Assembly: GCA_015488325.1 (NCBI GenBank)
Contig: WFOA01000105.1
Coordinates: forward strand, 1 to 46,696
Direction of reading: 5' to 3'
DNA from: Acidimicrobiia bacterium
GTDB taxonomy: Bacteria > Actinomycetota > Acidimicrobiia > Spongiisociales > ZC4RG35
DNA: 46,696 nt
The notes under the pieces are model-generated. The model did no database searches, had not been told where the DNA came from, and worked only from the letters and a program-made list of their open reading frames with translations. Positions 31,895 to 39,605 of this stretch are shown here, piece by piece. How positions within the stretch are numbered: the stretch's first letter is position 1; the number at the start of each line of letters is the position of its first letter. The translations under genes were made by a program, and so were the position numbers.

Positions 31895-31940
31895 ACGGAG
31901 ACGAGGTCGGGACCCGAGCGGGCCCCGACCTCACCTCCGT
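31895..31940. terminator. Hairpin terminator candidate between convergent genes
   Basis: GAGGTCGGG (31903-31911) pairs with CCCGACCTC (31924-31932), CCCG pairs with CGGG in the loop, and ACGGAG (31895-31900) pairs with CTCCGT (31935-31940) outside a 2x2 internal loop. It lies between the broken membrane gene and nrdJ. No T-run. Confidence 0.6.
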
Positions 31941-31951
31941 CGCCGATCCGT

Positions 31952-34900
31952 TCAGCTACACCCGGTCGTGTCCCCGCAGTTGAGGCACTTGTAGCAGGTG
32001 CCGTTGCGGATGGTGATGTGTCCGCAGGTGGGACAGAGGGGGGCGTCGCCCATCATCTCGCCGAGGGCCGCCTGGGTGGAGGCGGTGGTGGCCGCCGCCG
32101 TTCCGTTGCCGTTTGCCGGTGCCGGCGCCACCGGGACCGGCTGAGCCGGTGGGGTTCCCGGCCCCCGACCGACCGACGCCGGGGAGTCGGCGAACTCGGC
32201 GGCCTCTTTCACCGCTTCCACCGCCGCTTCGGCGTCGGCGTCGTCCAGGTTGAGCTGCACCCCGGCTTCGACGGCGATCCCCTTCGGGGGCTCGGGCAGC
32301 GTCCCCGCCCGGTTGGGCGGCACCTGCGCCAGGTCGTCACGGTGCAGGTATTCGATGGCGAGGGCCCGGAACACGTAGTCGATGATCGAGTTGGCCATCT
32401 TGATGTTCGGGTGGCCCTCCACCATGCCTCGAGGCTCGAACGTCTGGAACGTGAACGTGTCCACGAACTCTTCCAGGGGAACGCCGAACTGGAGACCTTT
32501 GGAGACGGCGATGGCGAACGACGCCAGCACCCCCCTGAGGGTCGCACCCTCTTTGGCGAGGTCGATGAAGATCTCCCCGAGGGTGCCGTCCTCGTATTCG
32601 CCGGTTCGCAGGAACACCTTGTGACCTCCGATCCGGGCCTCCTGGGTCCAGCCTCGCCGCCGGGCGGGCAGCAGGAACCGGGGTGGGGCCATGCCGGCGG
32701 CGTAGGCCTGGGTGGGGGAGATCCCCGCCGGGATCCGGCCCCAGGCGATGTCCCGTTCGGTCTCCATCGCCGCCGTCATCTCGGCGCTGTCCTCCTCCTG
32801 CTCGTCCGCCTCCTCGGAGGTCGCCGACAGCGGCTGGCTCGCCTTCGAACCGTCCCGGTACAGGGCCATCGCCTTCAGGCCCAGCTCCGCCGACATCCGG
32901 TAGGCGTCTTCGATGTCTTCGACGGTGGCCTCGTTCGGCATGTTGATCGTCTTCGAGATCGCCCCGGAGATGAACGGCTGGGCGGCCGCCATCATCTTGA
33001 TATGGCCGGCGTAGTGGATGAACCGCTGTCCGTAGCGTCCGTTCTTGTTGGCCGTGTCGAACACGGGGAGGTGTTCGGGGGCCAGGTGCGGAGCCCCTTC
33101 GATGGTCTGGCGTCCGCAGATGTGGTCGTTGGCCGCCTGGATCTCCTCGGCGCCGAACCCGAGGGCGGCCAGCAGGTCGAATCCGGGATCCAGATACTCC
33201 TCTTCCGAGAAGCCGAGCCGCCGCAGCAGGTCCTCTCCCAGGGTGTAGACGTTGAAGGCGTGACGAAGCTCGAACACCCCGGGCAGCACGTTCTCCAAGC
33301 GTTCGAGGTCGGCGGCGGTGAAGCCCTTCGCCGCCAGCGTCACCCGGTTGATGTGGGGGGCACCGTCGAGGGACGAGGTGCCGCCGATGTAGGTGACGAT
33401 GTCGGCGATCTGATCTTCGGTGTAGCCGAGGTGGCGTAGCGCCGGGGTCACCGACTGGTTGACGATCTTGAAGTACCCGCCTCCCGCCAGCTTCTTGAAC
33501 TTCACTAGGGCGAAGTCGGGCTCCACTCCGGTGGTGTCACAGTCCATCAGCAGCCCGATGGTTCCCGTCGGAGCCAGCACCGTGGCCTGGGCGTTGCGGT
33601 AGCCGTGGCGTTCGCCGAAGGTGAGGGCTTCGTCCCAAGAGCGCCGGGCGGCCTCCAACAGGTCCGGCGGGGCGAGGGCGGGATCGATACCCATCACCTG
33701 GTGGGAGATGCCTTCGTACTCTTCGGGGGAGGCGTCGTAGGCGGCCCGGCGGTGGTTGCGGATCACCCGCAGCATGTGTTCCCGGTTCTCGGCGAAGCGG
33801 GGGAACGGTCCCACCACCGAGGCCATCTCCGCCGAAGTGGCGTAGGCGGTGCCGGTGAGGATCGCGGTGAGGGCCCCGGCCAGGGCCCGGCCTTCGTCGG
33901 AGTCGTAGGCGATGCCCTGGCGCATCAGCAGGGAGCCCAGGTTGGCGTAGCCCAAACCCAGGGTGCGGTAGTCGTAGGAGCCGATGGCGATCTCCTTGGA
34001 GGGGAAGTGGGCCATCGCCACCGAGATCTCCAACACGATCGTCCACAGCCGGATGGCGTGCCGGTAGGAGTCGATGTCGAAGGTCCCGGTCTCGTCGTCG
34101 TAGAACTTGACCAGGTTGAGCGACGCCAGGTTGCAGGCCGTGTCGTCGAGAAACATATATTCCGAGCAGTTGCTCACCAGCACTCCGCCGGCCAGGTAGG
34201 AGTGGTTTTTTGGCTCGGTGAGGTTGTAGGTGGTCTCCCATCCGTCCTCGGTCCGCCGCTTCAGCCTGACCCAGTGGCGGGTGCTGTAGCGGGTGGTCTC
34301 GACGAGCATCTGGTGGAGGATGTCGTCCTTGATCGCCAGCTCGAAGCCGACGGCGTCGAAGAACCGTTCCAGGTCCTTACCCATGACACGGAGATCAGAG
34401 AACGGTCCGCCTCGATAGGTTCGCTCTTCCCCTGACTTGGTCGTGTAATGGAACACTGATCTGCTGCTTGGTCGTAGGTCGTAGATCGACCCGTGAATCC
34501 CAAACGTGTCCAGTAGCTGCTGCACGTCTCGGAGTAGATCCTTGGAGGCACTGCCCAATCCGACGTACCTCGTCGTGTCTCCCCAGCGGACGCAGCCGTC
34601 GGCGTCGTACAGACCCCGAAGAAAGGCGGCCACGATCGGCTTGGGGGCTTCGAAGATGGACCACGGAATGCGCTTGTCCGCTGACCTGGACCGGCTCACC
34701 CCCAGGGCCTCGAAGAACCTGCGGATGGCACCCCGGGTGACCCTGAGCTGGTAGGTGCCGTTGCCCATCTCCACCGGCTTGGGGGCTACCCCGCCGTTGA
34801 GCCCAGCGAGCAGTTCCCGGTGGAGGATCATCGCCGTGTGCTGTTCTTCGGTGGTGCCGTAGATAGTGACCGCGGCGGCGTCGGTGAGCGAGCCGTCGCC

Positions 34901-36550
34901 CACCAGCCAGCCCAGGTAGTGGGCCAGATCCTCGCTCCACTTCTCCGGCAGCCTCACCGCATACTTCCGCGACGACTGCCGCTGATAGGAGGCAGGGTCC
35001 GTGGAGACGGGGATGGCCCAGGAGGCCATTCCGAAATCGATCTCGCGGTCGAGGAGGCGGACCCGATCGCCTTCGGTCAGTTCGTCGGCCCGGACCCAAC
35101 CCCGGTTCGCCGTCCACAGCCGATGGTTCGGGGTGCAGCGGAGCACCCGGCCGTCAGAGAACTCGAGGCGGAGGATCTGGTTGGTTCCCGTCACCATCAC
35201 CTGGGTGGGGCTGGTGAGGTCGATGGTCTCGCTCGGCGCCTCTTCATTCGTGGCGTCGTGGGTGTACACCTGGAAGGTCTCGCCGTCGGCGACACGCTGC
35301 ACCAGCTTCTTGAAGGGGATCAGTCCCTTGTCCGTGGCGATCCTGGTGTCGCCGGTGAAGCAAGGGTTAGATGCCCGGATCCGGCCGCCTTCAGGGCAGG
35401 TGTGCCATTCGTTGATGGTGGTGTCGAACTGGAGGCCGGGGTCGGCGCAGGCCCAGGCGGCGTCGGCGATCCGCCGCCACAGCTCCCGGGCTTTGATCGT
35501 CCTCCTGATCTTGCCGGTGGTCCGTTCGATGAGGGGCCAGTCGGCGTCGTCGTAGACGGCCTGGAGGAACTCCCGGGTGACCCGCACCGAGTTGTTGGAG
35601 TTCTGCCCCGAGACGGTGGCGTAGGCCTCGCCGTTGAAGTCGGCGGGGAAGCCGCCGTATTCGATGAGGATCCTCGCCTTCTCCTCTTCGACCTTCTTCC
35701 AGTCGATGAAGGCCTCGATGTCGGGATGGTCCACGTCGAGGATCACCATCTTGGCGGCCCGGCGGGTGGTGCCGCCCGACTTGATGGCGCCGGCGGCCCG
35801 GTCGCCGATCTTGAGGAACGACATCACCCCCGACGACTTGCCGCCTCCGGACAGCAGCTCGTCCTCGGCCCGGATGGCGCTGAAGTTCGACCCGGCGCCC
35901 GACCCGAACTTGAAGATCCGGGCCTCCCGGACCCACAGGTCCATGATCCCGCCCGGGTTCACCAGGTCGTCTTTGACGGAGAGGATGAAACAGGCGTGGG
36001 GGGCGGGGCGGGAGTAGGAGTCGGGGGACTCCTTCATCTCGCCGGTCTCCTGGTCGACGTACCAGAACCCCTGGGCGGGTCCGGTGAGGCCGTAGGCGTG
36101 GTGGAGGCCGGTGTTGAACCACTGCGGCGAGTTGGGGGCCGCCATCTGGGTGGCGAGCATGTACTTGATCTCGTCTTCGAAGGCTTCGGCGTCGGCGGTG
36201 GAGGCGAAGTAGCCGTAGCGTTCACCCCACCACCGCCACGTCGAGGCGAGGCGGTCGAAGACCTGGCGGGCCGACCGTTCGGGTCCCAGGACCGGGTTGC
36301 CGTCCGCGTCGAGGATCGGGTTGCCGTCGTCGTCGTACTGGGGCACCCCTGCCTTCCGGAAGTACTTCGACACCATGATGTCGGCGGCGACCTGGCTCCA
36401 GTCCGCCGGGATCTCGGCTCCGGTCATCTCGAACACCACCGAACCGTCGGGGTTGGTGATGCGGGTGTCACGCCGGGACCATTCGATGGTGGAGTAGGGA
36501 TCGACTCCTTCGGTGGTGAAGCGACGCTCGATGCGCAGACCCTCTGGCAT
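31952..36550 (-). CDS. nrdJ: Adenosylcobalamin-dependent (class II) ribonucleotide reductase, intein-containing
   Basis: A 1532-codon frame; removing the 398-residue intein leaves a 1134-residue class II reductase. Motifs are NSPQWFNTGLHHAYG, PHACFILSVKDDL, FGSGAGSNFSAIR, the active site ASNP+CSEYMFLDDTACNLAS (Asn395, radical Cys795 before splicing, Glu797), QATVLAPTGTIGLLMDCDTTG and ISGAISKTINMPNEATVED. The C-terminus carries a zinc ribbon and redox cysteines (CPTCGHITIRNGTCYKCLNC). It reduces ribonucleotides to deoxyribonucleotides using B12 instead of oxygen. ATG 36548-36550 is chosen for the GGGAGAGA site and the family-like start; the frame extends 38 more codons upstream. Confidence 0.96.
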   Translation of the reverse strand: MPEGLRIERRFTTEGVDPYSTIEWSRRDTRITNPDGSVVFEMTGAEIPADWSQVAADIMVSKYFRKAGVPQYDDDGNPILDADGNPVLGPERSARQVFDRLASTWRWWGERYGYFASTADAEAFEDEIKYMLATQMAAPNSPQWFNTGLHHAYGLTGPAQGFWYVDQETGEMKESPDSYSRPAPHACFILSVKDDLVNPGGIMDLWVREARIFKFGSGAGSNFSAIRAEDELLSGGGKSSGVMSFLKIGDRAAGAIKSGGTTRRAAKMVILDVDHPDIEAFIDWKKVEEEKARILIEYGGFPADFNGEAYATVSGQNSNNSVRVTREFLQAVYDDADWPLIERTTGKIRRTIKARELWRRIADAAWACADPGLQFDTTINEWHTCPEGGRIRASNPCFTGDTRIATDKGLIPFKKLVQRVADGETFQVYTHDATNEEAPSETIDLTSPTQVMVTGTNQILRLEFSDGRVLRCTPNHRLWTANRGWVRADELTEGDRVRLLDREIDFGMASWAIPVSTDPASYQRQSSRKYAVRLPEKWSEDLAHYLGWLVGDGSLTDAAAVTIYGTTEEQHTAMILHRELLAGLNGGVAPKPVEMGNGTYQLRVTRGAIRRFFEALGVSRSRSADKRIPWSIFEAPKPIVAAFLRGLYDADGCVRWGDTTRYVGLGSASKDLLRDVQQLLDTFGIHGSIYDLRPSSRSVFHYTTKSGEERTYRGGPFSDLRVMGKDLERFFDAVGFELAIKDDILHQMLVETTRYSTRHWVRLKRRTEDGWETTYNLTEPKNHSYLAGGVLVSNCSEYMFLDDTACNLASLNLVKFYDDETGTFDIDSYRHAIRLWTIVLEISVAMAHFPSKEIAIGSYDYRTLGLGYANLGSLLMRQGIAYDSDEGRALAGALTAILTGTAYATSAEMASVVGPFPRFAENREHMLRVIRNHRRAAYDASPEEYEGISHQVMGIDPALAPPDLLEAARRSWDEALTFGERHGYRNAQATVLAPTGTIGLLMDCDTTGVEPDFALVKFKKLAGGGYFKIVNQSVTPALRHLGYTEDQIADIVTYIGGTSSLDGAPHINRVTLAAKGFTAADLERLENVLPGVFELRHAFNVYTLGEDLLRRLGFSEEEYLDPGFDLLAALGFGAEEIQAANDHICGRQTIEGAPHLAPEHLPVFDTANKNGRYGQRFIHYAGHIKMMAAAQPFISGAISKTINMPNEATVEDIEDAYRMSAELGLKAMALYRDGSKASQPLSATSEEADEQEEDSAEMTAAMETERDIAWGRIPAGISPTQAYAAGMAPPRFLLPARRRGWTQEARIGGHKVFLRTGEYEDGTLGEIFIDLAKEGATLRGVLASFAIAVSKGLQFGVPLEEFVDTFTFQTFEPRGMVEGHPNIKMANSIIDYVFRALAIEYLHRDDLAQVPPNRAGTLPEPPKGIAVEAGVQLNLDDADAEAAVEAVKEAAEFADSPASVGRGPGTPPAQPVPVAPAPANGNGTAAATTASTQAALGEMMGDAPLCPTCGHITIRNGTCYKCLNCGDTTGCS
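34169..35362 (-). mobile_element. Intein with LAGLIDADG homing endonuclease in nrdJ
   Basis: A 398-codon in-frame insertion from Cys (35362-35360) to Asn (34171-34169). Block A is CFTGDTRIATDKG, block B contains CTPNHRLW (His80), the endonuclease motifs are LGWLVGDGS (150-158) and LRGLYDADGC (248-257), and blocks F/G are NHSYLAGGVLVSN followed by the +1 Cys. It splits ASNP from CSEYM, so the +1 splicing nucleophile is the reductase's radical cysteine. The penultimate residue is Ser, not the usual His, as also seen in DnaE inteins. I count 100 G/C in the 180 bases 34381-34560 (56%), below the host gene, which fits recent transfer. Confidence 0.95.
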
Positions 36551-36606
36551 TCTCTCTCCCTTTGCCTGCCCGGTGTCCCCCGGGATACGTCTCGATGTTC
36601 CCCCGA

Positions 36607-36650
36607 CCACAAGATGTGGGGTCTGATGAGGTTGTGACCACGACATCTGG
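36607..36650. promoter_or_regulatory. Paired CCACAAGATGTGG-like boxes upstream of nrdJ, possible NrdR sites
   Basis: CCACAAGATGTGG (36607-36619, palindromic around AGA) and a weaker copy CCACGACATCTGG (36638-36650) are 31 bp apart, about three helical turns, the spacing NrdR uses at ribonucleotide reductase promoters. The sequence match is only approximate and the boxes lie downstream of the proposed -10, so this is tentative. Confidence 0.4.
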
Positions 36651-36663
36651 TAGGCGGACCCCA

Positions 36664-36693
36664 ACCTTAATCACATACCTGTAACTACGTCAA
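36664..36693 (-). promoter_or_regulatory. nrdJ promoter
   Basis: On the minus strand TTGACG (36693-36688), an 18-nt spacer and TAAGGT (36669-36664), giving a leader of about 105 nt. The -35 is near consensus. Confidence 0.6.
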
Positions 36694-36708
36694 TGGTATC
36701 TACAAGTC

Positions 36709-36843
36709 GTTTTTCGCGACCTGACCGCGCGTTCGGTGGGGAAGTCGGCGGGGAAGTGTCCGGCGGACGCCAAGGGGAAGTGGGGGCAACCTAGACGCGT
36801 CCCCGCCGCTCGCGAAAACCCGACAGGTCGATCGTTTTCGCGA
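36709..36843. repeat. Three copies of TTTTCGCGA in the nrdJ / cytosine deaminase gap
   Basis: TTTTCGCGA occurs at 36711-36719 and 36835-36843, and its complement TCGCGAAAA at 36810-36818. The last two form a 10-bp inverted repeat (36810-36819 with 36834-36843) around a 14-nt loop, just before the cytosine deaminase -10. This 317-nt intergenic stretch (36551-36867) also holds the nrdJ promoter; no gene was seen in it. Confidence 0.6.
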
Positions 36844-36853
36844 CTCGGGGGGA

Positions 36854-36859
36854 TACCCT
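36854..36859 (+). promoter_or_regulatory. -10 element of the cytosine deaminase gene
   Basis: TACCCT, then 8 nt, then ATG 36868. A GGGAG at 36861-36865 could also act as ribosome-binding site if transcription starts earlier. Confidence 0.5.
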
Positions 36860-36867
36860 CGGGAGTC

Positions 36868-37317
36868 ATGAAGGACCCGATGGACCTGGCGGTGGAGGAA
36901 GCCCGGACGGGACTGGCCGAAGGGGGGATCCCGATCGGGTCTGTCCTGGTGGTCGACGGCTCCGTGGTGGGACGGGGGCACAACCGCCGGGTACAGGAAG
37001 GCAGCGTCGTCCTCCACGCCGAGATGGACGCCTTGGAGCGGGCGGGGAGGCTCCCGGCGTCCGCATACCGCCGGGCGGTCCTGTACACCACCTTGTCGCC
37101 CTGCGACATGTGCTCGGGGGCGGTGCTCCTCTACGGGATCCCCCGGGTGGTGGTCGGGGAGCATCGAACCTTCCGAGGACCGGAAGACCACCTCCGCGCC
37201 CGCGGGGTCGAAGTGATCGTCCAAGACCGCGACGACTGCGTCGAGCTGATGCGGCGGTTCATCGAAGACCGACCCGAACTCTGGTTCGAAGACATCGGAG
37301 AGGACGTCCCCGACTGA
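36868..37317 (+). CDS. Cytosine deaminase, yeast FCY1-like
   Basis: A 149-residue zinc deaminase of the CDA fold. The zinc site is VLHAEMDALERAGR (His, catalytic Glu) with TTLSPCDMCSGAVLLYGIPR (two Cys). The whole length parallels fungal cytosine deaminase FCY1, including EGGIPIGSVLVVDGSVVGRG, RVVVGEHRTFRG and the C-terminal RPELWFEDIGE, which forms the FCY1 substrate flap. It should deaminate cytosine to uracil in pyrimidine salvage, or a related small base. It is divergent from nrdJ, and they share a gap rich in repeated TTTTCGCGA sites. The ATG is chosen at 36868 because family similarity begins just after it and a TACCCT -10 precedes it. Confidence 0.9.
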   Translation: MKDPMDLAVEEARTGLAEGGIPIGSVLVVDGSVVGRGHNRRVQEGSVVLHAEMDALERAGRLPASAYRRAVLYTTLSPCDMCSGAVLLYGIPRVVVGEHRTFRGPEDHLRARGVEVIVQDRDDCVELMRRFIEDRPELWFEDIGEDVPD

Positions 37318-37323
37318 CGGCGC

Positions 37324-39531
37324 TCAGGCGGTGGCGTCGATCGAGATGCGCACCGTGGCGAGGGGAAGCCGAAGCTCGAACGCCGAGAGATGGTCCCGCC
37401 GGTACACCACGTCGCCACCCATCAGGCGGGCCAGTTGGCGGGAGACGGTGAGGCCGAGACCGATGGCGGCGGTCCGTCCCGGCATCGTGTTCACGCTGCG
37501 GTACGCCTCGAAGATCTCGTCCTGGTGTTCGGGGGGGACGCCCGGACCGTCGTCGGAGACCCGGAGCACCGCTTCGTCGCCGTCGGCGCACACGGTGATG
37601 TACACGTTCTCGCCTCCGTACCGGTGGCTGTTCACCACCAGGTTGCGGACGATCTGGCGGACTCGGAGAGGGTCGGCGAGGGTCGCCGTCGCCTCCAGAT
37701 CCATACCGCTGATCTTCCACGTGTACTCGGATGGGAGGTCGTCGATGACCCGGCGGGTCTGTTCGTCGAGGCGGAGGACTTCGGGTCGGACGGTCAGCTC
37801 GGTCTCCTGGGCGCGAGCCGAGACGAGGAGATCCTCGATGATGTGAGCCACCTCGCGGCTCTGGCGGGCGATGAGGTCGATGAACTCTTCGATCTCCTCG
37901 GCGGTGAAGTCGTCCCAGCGTTGGGCCAGCTCCGCCGAGAGGCCCACCACCACCGACATCGGGGTGCGCAGCTCGTGGGATACCGATGCGATGAAGCGGT
38001 CCTTCGCCCGGACCAGGTCCTCCAGGGCTTCCCTGGCCTTGTCCCGACGCCACCAGGAAGCCAGCATCCGGGCCACCATGTCGAGGATCTGGTGGTCGGT
38101 CTTCGTCCAGGTTCGGGGCTGTTCGGAGACGACGCCGACGATCCCCACCCACGACCCGTCCACCATCACCGGGTAGACGACCTCGGCGGCGAACCCGATC
38201 TCGTGTTCGGCGAAGTAGGCCCTCTCCACCGGCGGGAGGTCGTCGTGGGACCGGAACTCGAACGCCATGCCGGAGCGGAACACCTCCTGGGCGTTGGGCC
38301 ATTCCGCCCACGCCACCTCGGCTTCGACGCCTGGGTTCGGTGCCGATCCGACCCACTGCATCATCCGGCAGACCAGCGCACCGTCGGCACCCACCGTGTT
38401 CTCGGCAACGAAGGCGGTGTCGGCGCCCGTCGCCTCCAGCACCGCTTTCAACGCCCGGGCGATCGGCTCGTCGGTCTCCCCTTCCAGAAGGGAGTAGGAG
38501 CATTCGGCGAGGGCCCGTTCCACCCGCAGACTGACGTCCCGCTCGGCGATCACCGCCTCCAGGCGACGCATGGTCTCGTGACGGCTCCAGGCCGTGCCGA
38601 GGAGGTCTCCGACGGCCCGGAGCAGGTCCACCTCGTTGGGACGCCACGTCCGCCCGGATGCGAAGTGGGCGAAGGTGACGTGTCCTTCCCACCGACCGTC
38701 GCACATGACCGGGATGTGCAGCGCGGCGGCGATCCCGGCAGGGGATTCGGCGAAGACCCTCCGGTCCGGCTCGGGAAGCTCGTCGAGGGCGGCGAAGGCG
38801 TAGGGGAGGCCGGCGGCGAGCCGGTCGGCCACATGGGGCGTGTCGGCCCATGGGACCGTCGGCCACACCTGGCGGGGTTCCGTCCCCGGTTCACGCAGCA
38901 CCCAGTGCACCGTCCGGGCGACGTCGGCGCCGTCTTCGTCGTCGTTGCGGGCGACGAGAACGGCGTCGCATTCGACCGCCTCGGCGAGCTGACGGAGGGC
39001 CTGTTCGATGTCCCCCTCGTCGTCCCCGGTCAAAAGCGCCCGGGTGCATTCGATGACCGCCTCCTCGTACCTGACGCGCCGGTAGGCGATGTCGAGTGCC
39101 GTCTCCAGGTCCTCCCGGTCGACGAGCCCGGCCGGTGGCCCGCCTCGGCTGCGGGCCAGCTCCCGTGCCCAGCCGACGAGGCCGCCGACCACCGGCAACG
39201 GGACGGCCATGGCCACCAGCACCGAGGCGGGGACGCCGAGGGTGCCTTCGGCGAGGAGGATGCGTCCCACCTCGACGTTGGCGAGGGCCCCGATCGTCCC
39301 GGCGAACAGGCCCGCCCGGATCCCCCAGGTGCCGGCGACGGCGGCGACGGGAGCGAGGGCGAGGGAGGTGACGAGCAGGAACGTCGTGGAGGAACTCGCG
39401 GCGAGGGAGACGGCTACGCCGTAGCCGACGATCAGCAGTGTCGTCTGCAGCGGCCTCGGGAGACCGCCACGCGCACTGTCCGGTGTTGCGGTCGCCGTCG
39501 GTGACGGCTGCCGCGTGTCCCCCTGGAGCAC
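37324..39531 (-). CDS. Membrane histidine kinase with two GAF domains, orphan
   Basis: About 735 residues. Three to four hydrophobic segments near the N-terminus (LQTTLLIVGYGVAVSLAA, FLLVTSLALAPVAAVAG, GVPASVLVAMAVPLPVVGG) form an MASE-like anchor. Two GAF-type sensor domains follow (around AVECDAVLVARND and GADTAFVAENTVGADG), then HisKA (IASVSHELRTPMSVVVGLSA) and HATPase (VRNLVVNSHRYGG, VSDDGPGVPPEHQDEIFEAY, AIGLGLTVSRQLARLMGG). No response regulator is adjacent. The start is uncertain: GTG 39529-39531 leaves a gap to the divergent galK, while an upstream GTG at 39621 would overlap the galK start. Confidence 0.88.
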   Translation of the reverse strand: MLQGDTRQPSPTATATPDSARGGLPRPLQTTLLIVGYGVAVSLAASSSTTFLLVTSLALAPVAAVAGTWGIRAGLFAGTIGALANVEVGRILLAEGTLGVPASVLVAMAVPLPVVGGLVGWARELARSRGGPPAGLVDREDLETALDIAYRRVRYEEAVIECTRALLTGDDEGDIEQALRQLAEAVECDAVLVARNDDEDGADVARTVHWVLREPGTEPRQVWPTVPWADTPHVADRLAAGLPYAFAALDELPEPDRRVFAESPAGIAAALHIPVMCDGRWEGHVTFAHFASGRTWRPNEVDLLRAVGDLLGTAWSRHETMRRLEAVIAERDVSLRVERALAECSYSLLEGETDEPIARALKAVLEATGADTAFVAENTVGADGALVCRMMQWVGSAPNPGVEAEVAWAEWPNAQEVFRSGMAFEFRSHDDLPPVERAYFAEHEIGFAAEVVYPVMVDGSWVGIVGVVSEQPRTWTKTDHQILDMVARMLASWWRRDKAREALEDLVRAKDRFIASVSHELRTPMSVVVGLSAELAQRWDDFTAEEIEEFIDLIARQSREVAHIIEDLLVSARAQETELTVRPEVLRLDEQTRRVIDDLPSEYTWKISGMDLEATATLADPLRVRQIVRNLVVNSHRYGGENVYITVCADGDEAVLRVSDDGPGVPPEHQDEIFEAYRSVNTMPGRTAAIGLGLTVSRQLARLMGGDVVYRRDHLSAFELRLPLATVRISIDATA

Positions 39532-39590
39532 AGATGTTCCATCGGCCGATTTCGCGTTCTCTTGAGTGTTGGGGGCCGGGGGGAGCCGCC

Positions 39591-39596
39591 TAGGGT
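39591..39596 (+). promoter_or_regulatory. -10 element of the galactokinase-like gene
   Basis: TAGGGT, 9 nt before ATG 39606. TTGGGG at 39569-39574 with a 16-nt spacer is a possible -35. Confidence 0.5.
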
Positions 39597-39605
39597 GTCG
39601 TCGGT

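Noticed and set aside
36551-36660. Cobalamin riboswitch upstream of the B12-dependent reductase
   Set aside because: The leader is only about 105 nt and I could not find a B12-box-like core; class II enzymes use B12 rather than being replaced when it is present, so such a switch is not expected.
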